Positions 55,298-63,576 of a stretch of DNA of 64,000 nucleotides are shown piece after piece. The notes under the pieces are model-generated. The model saw only the letters and a list, made by a program, of their open reading frames with translations, had not been told where the DNA came from and did no database searches. Numbering within the stretch: the stretch's first letter is position 1; each line of letters opens with the position of its first letter. The translations under genes were made by a program, and so were the position numbers. This DNA is from JBFHQE01 sp041592335 (lineage in GTDB: Bacteria > Pseudomonadota > Gammaproteobacteria > Thiohalobacterales > Thiohalobacteraceae). The stretch covers positions 1 to 64,000 of the forward strand of contig JBFHQE010000011.1 in assembly GCA_041592335.1 (NCBI GenBank), given 5' to 3'.

Positions 55298-57244
55298 GTG
55301 ATCCCGAGCAACCGCCGACAACTGACCCCATTCCTGCTGATACTGGCCTCATTGATCCTGACGGGTTGCGCCGCAAAGCCTCCGCGCATGGTCACTGTCA
55401 GCGAACCTGTGGCACCGGAAATCTCGGCTGTGGATACGTCGCAACAGGCCGAGCTATGGTTATTGGAGGCTCGCCGCGCCCCGTTTCCCGAAAATGCGCG
55501 CCTGATTCTGCAGGCGACGGATGCCTATCTCGAGTCCGACAACCCGGAACTTGCCCGACAGGCGTTCAGTCAGCTGCCGAACCTGACCTTGCCACCATCG
55601 CTCGCCCCGCGGGCCGTTCTCACGGAAGCAGCCCTGCTACTCTCCGAAAATCAGCCTATCCTGGCACGGGAAAAACTCAATACACTCACCATGGAACTAC
55701 CGCTGGATTCGTTGCTGCGTTTTCACCGCCTGCGCGCCGAGAGTTATGCGCAAACCGGACATCACCTGGAAGCCGCACGCGAACGCATCTGGCTGGAAGC
55801 CTTTATCACGGACACTGCAGCGATTGCGGACAATCAGCGTGCCATCTGGCAATCACTGAACCGTCTGTCTTCCACGGCCCTGATTCAGCTTCGCACCCAA
55901 CCCGCACCGGACGTGCTCAGCGGCTGGATGGAACTGGTGCTAATTACCCGCGGCAAGGCGCAGGACCCGGAAGCCTTGCAGCTGGCGCTGCAGGACTGGC
56001 GTGGCCAGTATCACAACCACCCGGCGGACCTGGCCGTACTGCAGACCTTCTTCAATCAGACCCTGCGGATCACACCGCACCCCGAACATATCGCCGTGTT
56101 ATTGCCGCTTAGCGGCAGTTACCGTTCAGCCGGCGAAGCAATTCGTAACGGCATCCTCACCGCCCACTATGCACAACCCGGTGCAACATCCGAACTGCGT
56201 TTCTACGACACGGGCGCGGACCCCAACCGCACCTGGACGCTGTACCAGGAAGCCGTTGCCGCAGGTGCGCAGGCAGTAATCGGTCCACTGACCAAGCCGG
56301 AAGTCACCGAAATCGCACGCGCGGGGATATTAACTGTCCCGGTACTGGCTCTGAATCGTGCCGATCCTCTGGAAACCAATCCGTATGGCCTGTTTCAATT
56401 CGCCCTGGCACCCGAGGATGAGGCCCGCGAGGTGGCGGAAGAACTCAAAATTCGTGGCCATCAACGGGTACTGCTACTGACACCGGCGAACCCCTGGGGT
56501 GAACGGCTGACAGCCGAATTCCAGCTACGTCTTGCACAACTGGGTGGAGAGCTGCTGGAAGTACAACGTTATAGCGATCAAACCCGCGACCGCTCCAACC
56601 AGGTAAAATCGCTGATGAATATCGATCTCAGCGAAGACCGGCAGAATCGCCTGACCCGATTGCTGGGTAGCCGCAGTGAATACGAGCCCCGTCGTCGCCA
56701 GGATGCCGATGCCATCGTGTTGTTTGCCCAACCGGAAGACGCGCGCCTTACCCGCCCGCTGTTTCGTTTTCATCTGGCCAGCGATTTGCCGGTATACGCC
56801 ACGTCGCATGTCTATCAGGGACAGTTCAATCTGAATGACGCGGATATGAATGGCCTGATGTTCTGCGATATGCCCTGGCTACTGGATAGTGACGAGCGCA
56901 CCCAGCGTCTGCGCAACAGCCTGACCAGCGCCTGGCCCGCACAGGCCGCCAGCCTGCCACGGTTGCAGGCTTTTGGCGTGGATGCGTATGACATCCTTCC
57001 CTACCTGAATGATCTATACAGCGGTCAACGGCAGGCCTTTAGCGGCGTCACCGGCCTGCTGACCGTGAATGCGCAACAATGGATCGAACGCGACCTGCCG
57101 TGGGCCGAATTCCGGCGTGGTCAACCCCGCTTGCTGGCACCTGTTATGGATAACAGACAGCCCGGCCTTGCGCCAACTCTCAAGGATGAACCGCATGTTT
57201 GGCAACAGCCATTACCGACCGCACAAACTGGGCCAGCAAGCTGA
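55298..57244 (+). CDS. lpoA: penicillin-binding protein activator LpoA
   Basis: Outer-membrane lipoprotein that reaches through the peptidoglycan to stimulate PBP1A transpeptidase. 648 residues from a GTG start. Lipobox LILTGC places the lipid on Cys24. N-terminal TPR-like helical domain (about 45-250) is rich in Leu/Ala/Arg. C-terminal solute-binding-protein-like domain (about 260-630) carries HIAVLLPLSGSYRSAGEAIRNG and QAVIGPLTKPEVTEIA. Its end overlaps yraN by 50 bases. Confidence 0.95.
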   Translation: MIPSNRRQLTPFLLILASLILTGCAAKPPRMVTVSEPVAPEISAVDTSQQAELWLLEARRAPFPENARLILQATDAYLESDNPELARQAFSQLPNLTLPPSLAPRAVLTEAALLLSENQPILAREKLNTLTMELPLDSLLRFHRLRAESYAQTGHHLEAARERIWLEAFITDTAAIADNQRAIWQSLNRLSSTALIQLRTQPAPDVLSGWMELVLITRGKAQDPEALQLALQDWRGQYHNHPADLAVLQTFFNQTLRITPHPEHIAVLLPLSGSYRSAGEAIRNGILTAHYAQPGATSELRFYDTGADPNRTWTLYQEAVAAGAQAVIGPLTKPEVTEIARAGILTVPVLALNRADPLETNPYGLFQFALAPEDEAREVAEELKIRGHQRVLLLTPANPWGERLTAEFQLRLAQLGGELLEVQRYSDQTRDRSNQVKSLMNIDLSEDRQNRLTRLLGSRSEYEPRRRQDADAIVLFAQPEDARLTRPLFRFHLASDLPVYATSHVYQGQFNLNDADMNGLMFCDMPWLLDSDERTQRLRNSLTSAWPAQAASLPRLQAFGVDAYDILPYLNDLYSGQRQAFSGVTGLLTVNAQQWIERDLPWAEFRRGQPRLLAPVMDNRQPGLAPTLKDEPHVWQQPLPTAQTGPAS

Positions 57245-57575
57245 AACCCTTGCGCGAACGTTTTTAATCGAACAGGGTCTCAAGGTCGTCGAGCGGAATT
57301 ATCGCTGCCGGCAGGGTGAGATCGATCTGATCATGCACCAGGGCGACACCCTGGTCTTTGTTGAGGTACGATATCGCACCAGTGATGATTATGGCGGCGC
57401 ACTGGCATCGGTGGATCGGCGCAAGCAACAACGTATCATCCGTTGCGCCGAAGTGTTCCTGATGAAAAACCCTCGGGAACAACACCGCGCCATGCGGCTG
57501 GATGTGATTTGCGTCAATCTGCAGGCTTCGCCACCGGCGTGCGACTGGATACAAAATGCCTTTCAGACTAATTAA
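57195..57575 (+). CDS. yraN: UPF0102 family putative nuclease
   Basis: A 126-residue restriction-endonuclease-like fold protein. The ATG at 57195 is chosen for an AAGGA eight bases upstream; a second ATG at 57186 is possible. Motifs: GQQAETLARTFL, NYRCRQGEIDLI and LVFVEVRYR with the Asp and Glu-x-Arg of the nuclease-like core, then VDRRKQQRI. The family's biological substrate is not settled. Starts inside lpoA and leads to diaA, the E. coli yraM-yraN-diaA-dolP order. Confidence 0.94.
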   Translation: MFGNSHYRPHKLGQQAETLARTFLIEQGLKVVERNYRCRQGEIDLIMHQGDTLVFVEVRYRTSDDYGGALASVDRRKQQRIIRCAEVFLMKNPREQHRAMRLDVICVNLQASPPACDWIQNAFQTN

Positions 57576-57595
57576 GTGATAACCAGTAACGGTTT

Positions 57596-58189
57596 ATGAA
57601 TTTAACAGATCGAATTGCACTACAGTTTAACGACAGTATAAGCACACTGCAACAATCGCTGGATGCGGTATCGCCCGGCATTGCCCATGCGGCGGAAATC
57701 ATGCATCAGGCCCTTATCTCCGACAACAAGCTGCTCTGTTGCGGCAATGGCGGTTCGGCGGCCGATGCCCAGCATTTTTCCTCGGAACTGCTAAACCGTT
57801 TCGAACGCGAACGTCCAGGGCTTCCGGCCATTGCCCTGACCACGGACAGCTCGACCATTACCTCGATCGCCAACGATTACAATTTCAACGACATCTTTGC
57901 CAAGCAGGTGCGCGCCCTGGGCCAGCCAGGCGACGTGTTACTCGCCATATCCACCAGCGGCAATTCTCCCAACGTACTGGAAGCCTGTTATGCCGCGCAT
58001 GACCGACAGATGACAGTGGTTGCCCTGACCGGTCGCGACGGCGGGAGCCTGGCGGGTTGCCTCATTGACAGGGATGTGGAAATCCGCGTCCCGGCAATTA
58101 CCACCGCACGCATTCAGGAAGTGCATGGGCTGATTATTCATTGCCTGTGCGATCTTATCGACTTACAACTTTTAGGACAGGAGTCATGA
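57596..58189 (+). CDS. diaA: DnaA initiator-associating protein DiaA (SIS domain)
   Basis: A 197-residue sugar-isomerase-domain protein. DiaA binds DnaA tetramers and promotes ordered initiation at oriC. KLLCCGNGGSAADAQHFSSEL and LAISTSGNSPNVLEA are SIS motifs shared with phosphoheptose isomerase GmhA. The name rests on location between yraN and dolP; GmhA cannot be ruled out from sequence alone. Confidence 0.88.
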   Translation: MNLTDRIALQFNDSISTLQQSLDAVSPGIAHAAEIMHQALISDNKLLCCGNGGSAADAQHFSSELLNRFERERPGLPAIALTTDSSTITSIANDYNFNDIFAKQVRALGQPGDVLLAISTSGNSPNVLEACYAAHDRQMTVVALTGRDGGSLAGCLIDRDVEIRVPAITTARIQEVHGLIIHCLCDLIDLQLLGQES

Positions 58190-58191
58190 CA

Positions 58192-58776
58192 ATGAATCGG
58201 TTACTCATCACCGCCCTGATTTCCACGCTCGCCATCGGCACCCTTAATGGCTGCGCCCCCGTCGTAGTGGGTGGCGCTGCAGCAGGTGCCAACGTGGCCC
58301 ATGACCGGCGCACAACCGGTACATTCATCGAAGACCAGTCAATTGAACTGAAGGCCTATAGCGCACTTGGAGACGCTGGCGACCTCAAGAAACAGTCGCA
58401 TATTAATGTCACCAGCTACAATCTGATCGTCCTGCTGACCGGCGAAACGCCGACTGAAGCCTATCGTTACGAGGCGCAGGATGTCGTCAGCCGCATCGAT
58501 CGCGTACGCCGGGTACACAACGAACTCAGCGTTGCCGCACCCAGTTCCTTAATGAGCCGCTCCAGTGATACGGTGATCACCACCAAGGTCAAAACCAGTC
58601 TGTTCGGCGTAAAGCTGGAAGGCTTTGACCCCACTCGCGTCAAAGTCGTGACCGAACGCGGCAATGTCTATTTGATGGGACTGGTGACACGCGCCGAAGG
58701 CGATGCCGCAGCGGAGCAGGCGCGCAACATTGGCGGCGTACAGCGCGTGGTGAAGCTGTTCGAATATTACGATTAA
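58192..58776 (+). CDS. dolP: outer-membrane BON-domain lipoprotein DolP
   Basis: Lipoprotein that supports outer-membrane integrity and BamA in E. coli (formerly YraP). 194 residues; AGGAG is eight bases before the ATG at 58192, and another ATG two codons upstream overlaps the diaA stop. Lipobox TLNGC gives Cys22. Two BON domains follow (about 45-110 and 125-190), with RTTGTFIEDQSIELKAYSAL and GNVYLMGLVTRAEGDAAAE typical. Confidence 0.94.
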   Translation: MNRLLITALISTLAIGTLNGCAPVVVGGAAAGANVAHDRRTTGTFIEDQSIELKAYSALGDAGDLKKQSHINVTSYNLIVLLTGETPTEAYRYEAQDVVSRIDRVRRVHNELSVAAPSSLMSRSSDTVITTKVKTSLFGVKLEGFDPTRVKVVTERGNVYLMGLVTRAEGDAAAEQARNIGGVQRVVKLFEYYD

Positions 58777-58790
58777 CAACCCTTAAGGAG

Positions 58791-58819
58791 TCAGTACCCT
58801 TGAAATTCGAGGGTACTGA
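58791..58819. repeat. inverted repeat after dolP
   Basis: TCAGTACCCT (58791-58800) and AGGGTACTGA (58810-58819) are perfect reverse complements; pairing can extend inward by TTGA/TCGA with one G-T pair. A second smaller hairpin (CCCTTTCAGGG) follows at 58824-58834. No T-run on either strand. Might be a REP-like element or a protective 3' stem-loop for the diaA-dolP message. Confidence 0.6.
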
Positions 58820-58952
58820 TCCACCCTTTCAGGGTTACTCACCCTACCCCCCGAATAAGCAAAACTGCGTATTGCGTCACATAACCCGCTTGAACCTCCT
58901 TTCGTGACAACCGTCTTAATTGTTGTATCAGGACGTCATAAGGAAGCACTGC

Positions 58953-59468
58953 ATGGATACCACCCCGCAAGCGGCAATCGCACCGAACAATTCTTTTTCG
59001 GATGAAAACCCTGAATCGTATGCGCTGAAAAGCTATAAAAAGCTTATGGTGCTGGTTTTCTCATCCCTGTTCCATTCGCTGTCGATCATTCTTATCTTTG
59101 TCGCGCTGCAACAATTTCTCGGCACCTTATTCCACCCGGACAACGAACTCATCAGCGCATCGATTAAATCCATCAACACACTGATCATTTCACTGGCCAT
59201 GTTTGAACTTGGCATGGGTGTAAGCAAGGAATATGCGAACAAGGCCGGGCAAGAAAATATATTTTTTAATTTTCGCCGTACAATCACCCGCTTTGTAGGG
59301 ACAGTCTGTATCGCGCTCGTACTCGAATCTCTGATCATGATCATCAAGTACAGCCAGCTTGAACTTGCCGGAAACCTGTTTTACCCGGTGGGAATCCTGA
59401 TCGGAGGCAGCGTCCTGCTCGTCTCGCTGGGCGTCTTTCTGTGGCTAACCCGCGGCCACACGGAGTAA
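58953..59468 (+). CDS. small integral membrane protein, four helices, unknown
   Basis: A 171-residue protein from the ATG at 58953, preceded by AAGGA eight bases upstream. A polar N-terminal stretch of about 25 residues is followed by four hydrophobic helices (about 35-58, 75-95, 115-135, 145-165). Between helices is the conserved-looking GMGVSKEYANKAGQENIFFNFRR... loop (key features: Lys-Glu-Tyr and Arg-Arg). I do not recognise the family with confidence. Sits alone between dolP and a minus-strand hypothetical gene. Confidence 0.75.
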   Translation: MDTTPQAAIAPNNSFSDENPESYALKSYKKLMVLVFSSLFHSLSIILIFVALQQFLGTLFHPDNELISASIKSINTLIISLAMFELGMGVSKEYANKAGQENIFFNFRRTITRFVGTVCIALVLESLIMIIKYSQLELAGNLFYPVGILIGGSVLLVSLGVFLWLTRGHTE

Positions 59469-59520
59469 ACCCCAATAAGGCAACCATCTTTAATCGTGAA
59501 ACATATCAGCTTATTTTTAT

Positions 59521-60420
59521 CTAGGGCATCCAGCCCTTGGCTGGATCATGCTTCTCGTGATGCAATAACAGCGTGTTAAGAAAAATCCCTTGGGCAGTGG
59601 CATGATAGGTAGACTGTTGTTGACCTAGATGGGGTGTTAGATTTTTTAATCCAATAACTTTGCTGCCTATTCTAAATATTGGATAGATATTACCCCAGCC
59701 ACCATCATCCTGCTGAGCGTCAATGATATTACGCACCCATATTGGTTTAATCCTATCAGCCTGCCCCGATTCCAATAGCATCAATACCCGTTGCAGATAG
59801 ACATCCACAACCCGGAAGTCCCATACCAACTGTGTTTCAACTTTTTCCAGCAATTCCTGTGACACTTGATCGAGCCAGGCTGTTTCCCCACATTTATTGG
59901 CAACCCTGATCCGAATTCCCATAAGCTGATGGGTTACACACGCAGGCCTCAGCATATGCAAGGCACCACAAAATCCAACATTATTCTGCTGTTGTATTAT
60001 TGCTTGGCCTGCGAAATCCGAATCGCAATACAAAGCGTAAATAAAGTATTGATTGTAATCAGGGAAATGCTGCAATTGCTCAAACTTGACTGGCACCCAT
60101 ACATGCGACTCGAACAAACCACGCCATACAGCATTACTACTCACATGCCTTGCTTTGAACCTGGAAAATAACCCTATAAGGCGCTCATCTCCGGAAATCG
60201 CTGCACTACGCTGGATCATAGACCACAGCATGGCGTTATCTTGTTCGAGGATATCCCGCTCATGATTCAGAAGCCACGCTACAGCATCCTCGTAGCTCTG
60301 CTGCAAATCGGACATCTGGACAGGTTCTAGTTGCTGATTATTACGCAATACCTTGTAAGCAATAAAAACCGAGAACAAGATAACCAGCAAGACAATCGAT
60401 TTGAGTGTTGTTTTTATCAT
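59521..60420 (-). CDS. membrane-anchored hypothetical protein, 299 aa
   Basis: I cannot assign a function. Residues 1-25 are a membrane anchor (MIKTTLKSIVLLVILFSVFI), the rest is likely periplasmic and helical. The C-terminal part has RNIIDAQQDDGGWGNIYP followed by a second helix-rich block with TAQGIFLNTLLLHHE. The QxxDGGWG turn is the repeat motif of terpene cyclase/alpha-alpha-toroid folds, so an alpha-toroid domain is plausible but no catalytic motif is seen. AT-richer than the genes around it, with unusually many Gln and Asn codons, which hints at recent acquisition. Confidence 0.7.
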   Translation of the reverse strand: MIKTTLKSIVLLVILFSVFIAYKVLRNNQQLEPVQMSDLQQSYEDAVAWLLNHERDILEQDNAMLWSMIQRSAAISGDERLIGLFSRFKARHVSSNAVWRGLFESHVWVPVKFEQLQHFPDYNQYFIYALYCDSDFAGQAIIQQQNNVGFCGALHMLRPACVTHQLMGIRIRVANKCGETAWLDQVSQELLEKVETQLVWDFRVVDVYLQRVLMLLESGQADRIKPIWVRNIIDAQQDDGGWGNIYPIFRIGSKVIGLKNLTPHLGQQQSTYHATAQGIFLNTLLLHHEKHDPAKGWMP

Positions 60421-60468
60421 CTACTCCCCCTATTGTTATTCTGCTGCGAATAGATATTTGAAAATTTT

Positions 60469-60855
60469 TTATTTCACCACTTTCAGTGTCGGACGTGACT
60501 TGTTGTCGCTATCCGGTGAATCGGTTGGTGGCTCATCGCCTCCCCCGTCTTCCTCGGTGAACATCATGCCGCGGCCGTTTTCCTTGGTATAGATCGCCAG
60601 AACCGCCTGGATGGGAATATGAATATCCCAGGGCGTTCCCTGGAAGCGGGCGCTGAAGTTCACGGCGTTATTGGATATAGTCAGGCCCTGGATGGCCTGG
60701 GGATTGATGTTGAGCACGATCTTGCCGTTCTCGACGAACTGCCCTGGCACGATTACGCCATCCTGTTCGGCATCGACCAGGATAAAGGGCGTCAGATCGT
60801 TATCGAGTATCCATTCGTTGATAGCGCGAAGCAGATACGGGCGGCTCGGGGTCAT
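60469..60855 (-). CDS. sspB: ClpXP protease specificity-enhancing factor SspB
   Basis: Adaptor that hands ssrA-tagged and RseA-type substrates to ClpXP. 128 residues from the ATG at 60853-60855. SRPYLLRAINEWILDNDLTPF and VNFSARFQGTPWDIHIPI are family signatures; a Glu/Asp/Ser linker leads to the C-terminal ClpX-binding tail RPTLKVVK. Starts ten bases after the sspA stop codon. Confidence 0.96.
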   Translation of the reverse strand: MTPSRPYLLRAINEWILDNDLTPFILVDAEQDGVIVPGQFVENGKIVLNINPQAIQGLTISNNAVNFSARFQGTPWDIHIPIQAVLAIYTKENGRGMMFTEEDGGGDEPPTDSPDSDNKSRPTLKVVK

Positions 60856-60865
60856 CGGTACCCCG

Positions 60866-61492
60866 TCAGGCACGCATTTCGCGTTCGGCTTCGGTGAGGC
60901 TTTCCTGGAAAGAGGCACGCGCAAAGATACGCTCTGCATAATCAAATACCGGCTTGGCCTGTTTCGGCAGGTCAATTCGGTAATGCGGCAGACGCCAGAT
61001 CAGCGGTGCGATATAGCAATCCACCAGGCTGAACTCTTCGCTCAAAAAATACGGCATGGCGGCAAATACTTCCGCGCTGGCGGCAATGCTGTCACGCAGC
61101 ATCTTGCGAGCCTTGGCGGCAGCCTTTTCACCCTTGGTATCGATATCGTGCAGCAGGCTGTACCAATCCTTGTCGATGCGGTACATCGCCAGGCGCGCCT
61201 TGGCGCGAGAAACAGGGTCAACCGGCATCAGGGGAGGATGCGGGAAACGCTCATCCAAGTATTCCATGATGACATGCGAGTCATACAGCACCAGCTCACG
61301 GTCCACCAGCGTCGGTACTGTTTGATAGGGATTCAGATCAATCAGGTCTTCCGGCATATGATCGAGATCGACGTTTACAATCTCAACGGTGATTCCCTTC
61401 TCCGCCAGTACGATGCGGGAGCGATGACTGTAGGGACAGGTCGCTGCGGAAAAGAGGGTCATTACTGATCGGCGATTGGCAACCACGGCCAT
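60866..61492 (-). CDS. sspA: stringent starvation protein A
   Basis: Glutathione-transferase-like protein that binds RNA polymerase and alters promoter use under starvation. 208 residues. N-terminal thioredoxin fold MTLFSAATCPYSHRSRIVL and QTVPTLVDRELVLYDSHVIMEYLDERFPHPPL-type segment (key: VPTLVDRELVLY), C-terminal helical domain with the PHYRIDLP loop. Lacks the GST catalytic Ser/Tyr pattern, as normal for SspA. AGGAGAGG ribosome site upstream. Confidence 0.96.
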   Translation of the reverse strand: MAVVANRRSVMTLFSAATCPYSHRSRIVLAEKGITVEIVNVDLDHMPEDLIDLNPYQTVPTLVDRELVLYDSHVIMEYLDERFPHPPLMPVDPVSRAKARLAMYRIDKDWYSLLHDIDTKGEKAAAKARKMLRDSIAASAEVFAAMPYFLSEEFSLVDCYIAPLIWRLPHYRIDLPKQAKPVFDYAERIFARASFQESLTEAEREMRA

Positions 61493-61535
61493 ATACCTCT
61501 CCTGATTAGACAGAGTTGATTATTCTATCACTAAA

Positions 61536-61573
61536 CAGCAAAGCCGACGGTGCCAGGATGGCACACGTCGGCC
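61536..61573 (-). terminator. probable terminator of petABC
   Basis: Minus strand GCCGACG-T-GTGCCA-TCC-TGGCAC-CGTCGGC, a strong hairpin with one bulged base, then TTTGCTGTTTAG. The stem is convincing, the T-tract weak. Confidence 0.65.
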
Positions 61574-61585
61574 ACAAGCCTGTTG

Positions 61586-62326
61586 TTAGTGAATATCTTT
61601 CCAGTATTCCTTCTTCAGGAAGTAGGCGAAGACAAACAGAATTGCCAGGAAGCCCAGCACCCACCAGCCCAGACGCTTGCGCTCCAGCTGGATAGGCTCA
61701 CTTACATAAGACATGAAAGTGACCAGATCACGTATAGCCTGGTCAAACTCGGCAGGCGTCAGCTTGCCTTCCTGCACCAGCTCCAGACCATCCATCACTT
61801 CATGTTCATGGCCGTCTTCACCGACCACGGTCTTGTAAACCGGCTTCTGGATACCCTGCAGTTCCCACAGTACGTTCGGCATACCGACCTTGTCGAATAC
61901 CACGTTGTTCACGCCAAAGGGACGCGACTCATCTTGATAGAAAGTGCGCAGATAGGTGTACAACCAGTCTTCGCCACGGGAACGGGCCGTCAGTGACAAG
62001 TCAGGAGGCGGCGCGCCGAACCAGTTGGCCGCATCGGTCGGCTTCATGGCAATGGTCATGGTCTCACCGACCTTGTCGGAAGCAAACATCATGTTATCGA
62101 TGACCTGGGCATCGGTCAGACCGATATCGCGCGCCATGCGGTTGTAACGCTGAAACTGCGCCGAGTGACAACTCAGGCAGTAATTCACGAACAGCTTGGC
62201 GCCACGTTGCAGCGATTGCTGGTTGCTCAGATCGACGTCCGCCTTATCAAGATGGATATTACCGCCCGCCGCCAGCGTCAGGCCGGGTAACAGGGCAAAA
62301 ACGAAAGCAAGTAGTGTCTTTTTCAT
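61586..62326 (-). CDS. petC: ubiquinol-cytochrome c reductase, cytochrome c1
   Basis: Accepts electrons from the Rieske centre and passes them to soluble cytochrome c. 246 residues: signal peptide (MKKTLLAFVFALLPGLTLAA), heme-binding CLSCH at 50-54, a Met-containing ligand region TMTIAMKP, and a C-terminal membrane anchor (GWWVLGFLAILFVFAYFL). The start overlaps the petB stop by one base. Confidence 0.97.
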   Translation of the reverse strand: MKKTLLAFVFALLPGLTLAAGGNIHLDKADVDLSNQQSLQRGAKLFVNYCLSCHSAQFQRYNRMARDIGLTDAQVIDNMMFASDKVGETMTIAMKPTDAANWFGAPPPDLSLTARSRGEDWLYTYLRTFYQDESRPFGVNNVVFDKVGMPNVLWELQGIQKPVYKTVVGEDGHEHEVMDGLELVQEGKLTPAEFDQAIRDLVTFMSYVSEPIQLERKRLGWWVLGFLAILFVFAYFLKKEYWKDIH

Positions 62327-63576
62327 CAGTGCGTGACCCTCTCTGGAACTGGCTTGGTCTTATCCAACTTGGTGTAGATAGGCATCAGCAGGAAGAAGGC
62401 GAAGTAGTAGACGGTGCCAATCTGCGCCATCAATGTGTACAGGCCTTCCGCCGGCTTGGTACCCAGCCAACCCAGCACAACGAAACAGATTACGAACAGT
62501 GCCAGTGCGATCTTGAAGATCGGGCCCTTGTAGCGAATCGACTTCACCGGGCTGCGATCCAGCCAGGGCAGGAAGAACAGGATCACTACTGCAAGACCCA
62601 TTGCTGCAACACCCGGGAACGCGGAACCGGCAATCGACGGAACCGCACGCAGGATTGCGTAGAACGGGGTGAAGTACCAGACCGGTGCAATGTGATCCGG
62701 GGTCTTCAGCGGGTTCGCCGGTTCAAAGTTCGGTGGCTCCAGGAAGTAACCGCCCATCTCCGGATTGAAGAACACCACGTAGGAGAAGATCATCAGGAAC
62801 ACGACCACGCCCACGATATCCTTCACGGTGTAGTAAGGGTGGAATGGAATGCCATCGCGTGGAATGCCGTTTTCATCCTTGTTCTTCTTGATCTCGACGC
62901 CGTCCGGGTTGTTGGAACCGACTTCGTGCAGCGCCATGATATGCGCCGCCACCAGGCCAACCAGCACCAGCGGTACCGCGATAACGTGGAAAGCGAAGAA
63001 GCGGTTCAGCGTGGCATCCGCGACAACAAAGTCACCACGAATCCACAGCGACAGGTCGTCACCGATAATCGGCACCGCCGCGAACAGGTTGATGATGACC
63101 TGCGCGCCCCAGTAGGACATCTGACCCCAGGGCAGCAGATAACCGAAGAAAGCCTCGGCCATCAGGCACAGGTAGATCAGCATACCGAAGATCCAGATCA
63201 GCTCACGCGGTTGGCGGTATGAACCGTACAGCAGCGCGCGGAACATATGCAGATAGACCACCACGAAGAACGCGGAAGCGCCGGTGGAATGGATATAGCG
63301 GATCAGCCAGCCCCATTCGACATCGCGCATGATGTATTCGACCGCAGCAAAGGCGCGCTCGCCATCCGGCTTGAAGTTCATGGTGAGGAAGATGCCGGAT
63401 ACGATCTGGATAACCAGCACCAGCAATGCCAGCGAGCCGAAGAAGTACCAGAAGTTGAAGTTCTTCGGTGCGTAGTACTTGGCCAGGTGTTCATTCCATA
63501 GTGAACTCAGCGGGAACCGCGAATCCACCCAACCGAGGATACCACCCTGCCATTTGTCTTGATTAGAACCAGCCAT
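62326..63576 (-). CDS. petB: ubiquinol-cytochrome c reductase, cytochrome b
   Basis: Catalytic membrane subunit of the bc1 complex, holding hemes bL and bH and both quinone sites. 416 residues, about eight membrane helices. Heme ligands His96/His110 and His197/His212 are visible (IHSTGASAFF, YLHMF, FHVIA, AHIMALHE). The Qo-site motif usually PEWY reads PVWY at 298-301. Overlaps petA by one base (TAATG). Confidence 0.97.
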   Translation of the reverse strand: MAGSNQDKWQGGILGWVDSRFPLSSLWNEHLAKYYAPKNFNFWYFFGSLALLVLVIQIVSGIFLTMNFKPDGERAFAAVEYIMRDVEWGWLIRYIHSTGASAFFVVVYLHMFRALLYGSYRQPRELIWIFGMLIYLCLMAEAFFGYLLPWGQMSYWGAQVIINLFAAVPIIGDDLSLWIRGDFVVADATLNRFFAFHVIAVPLVLVGLVAAHIMALHEVGSNNPDGVEIKKNKDENGIPRDGIPFHPYYTVKDIVGVVVFLMIFSYVVFFNPEMGGYFLEPPNFEPANPLKTPDHIAPVWYFTPFYAILRAVPSIAGSAFPGVAAMGLAVVILFFLPWLDRSPVKSIRYKGPIFKIALALFVICFVVLGWLGTKPAEGLYTLMAQIGTVYYFAFFLLMPIYTKLDKTKPVPERVTH

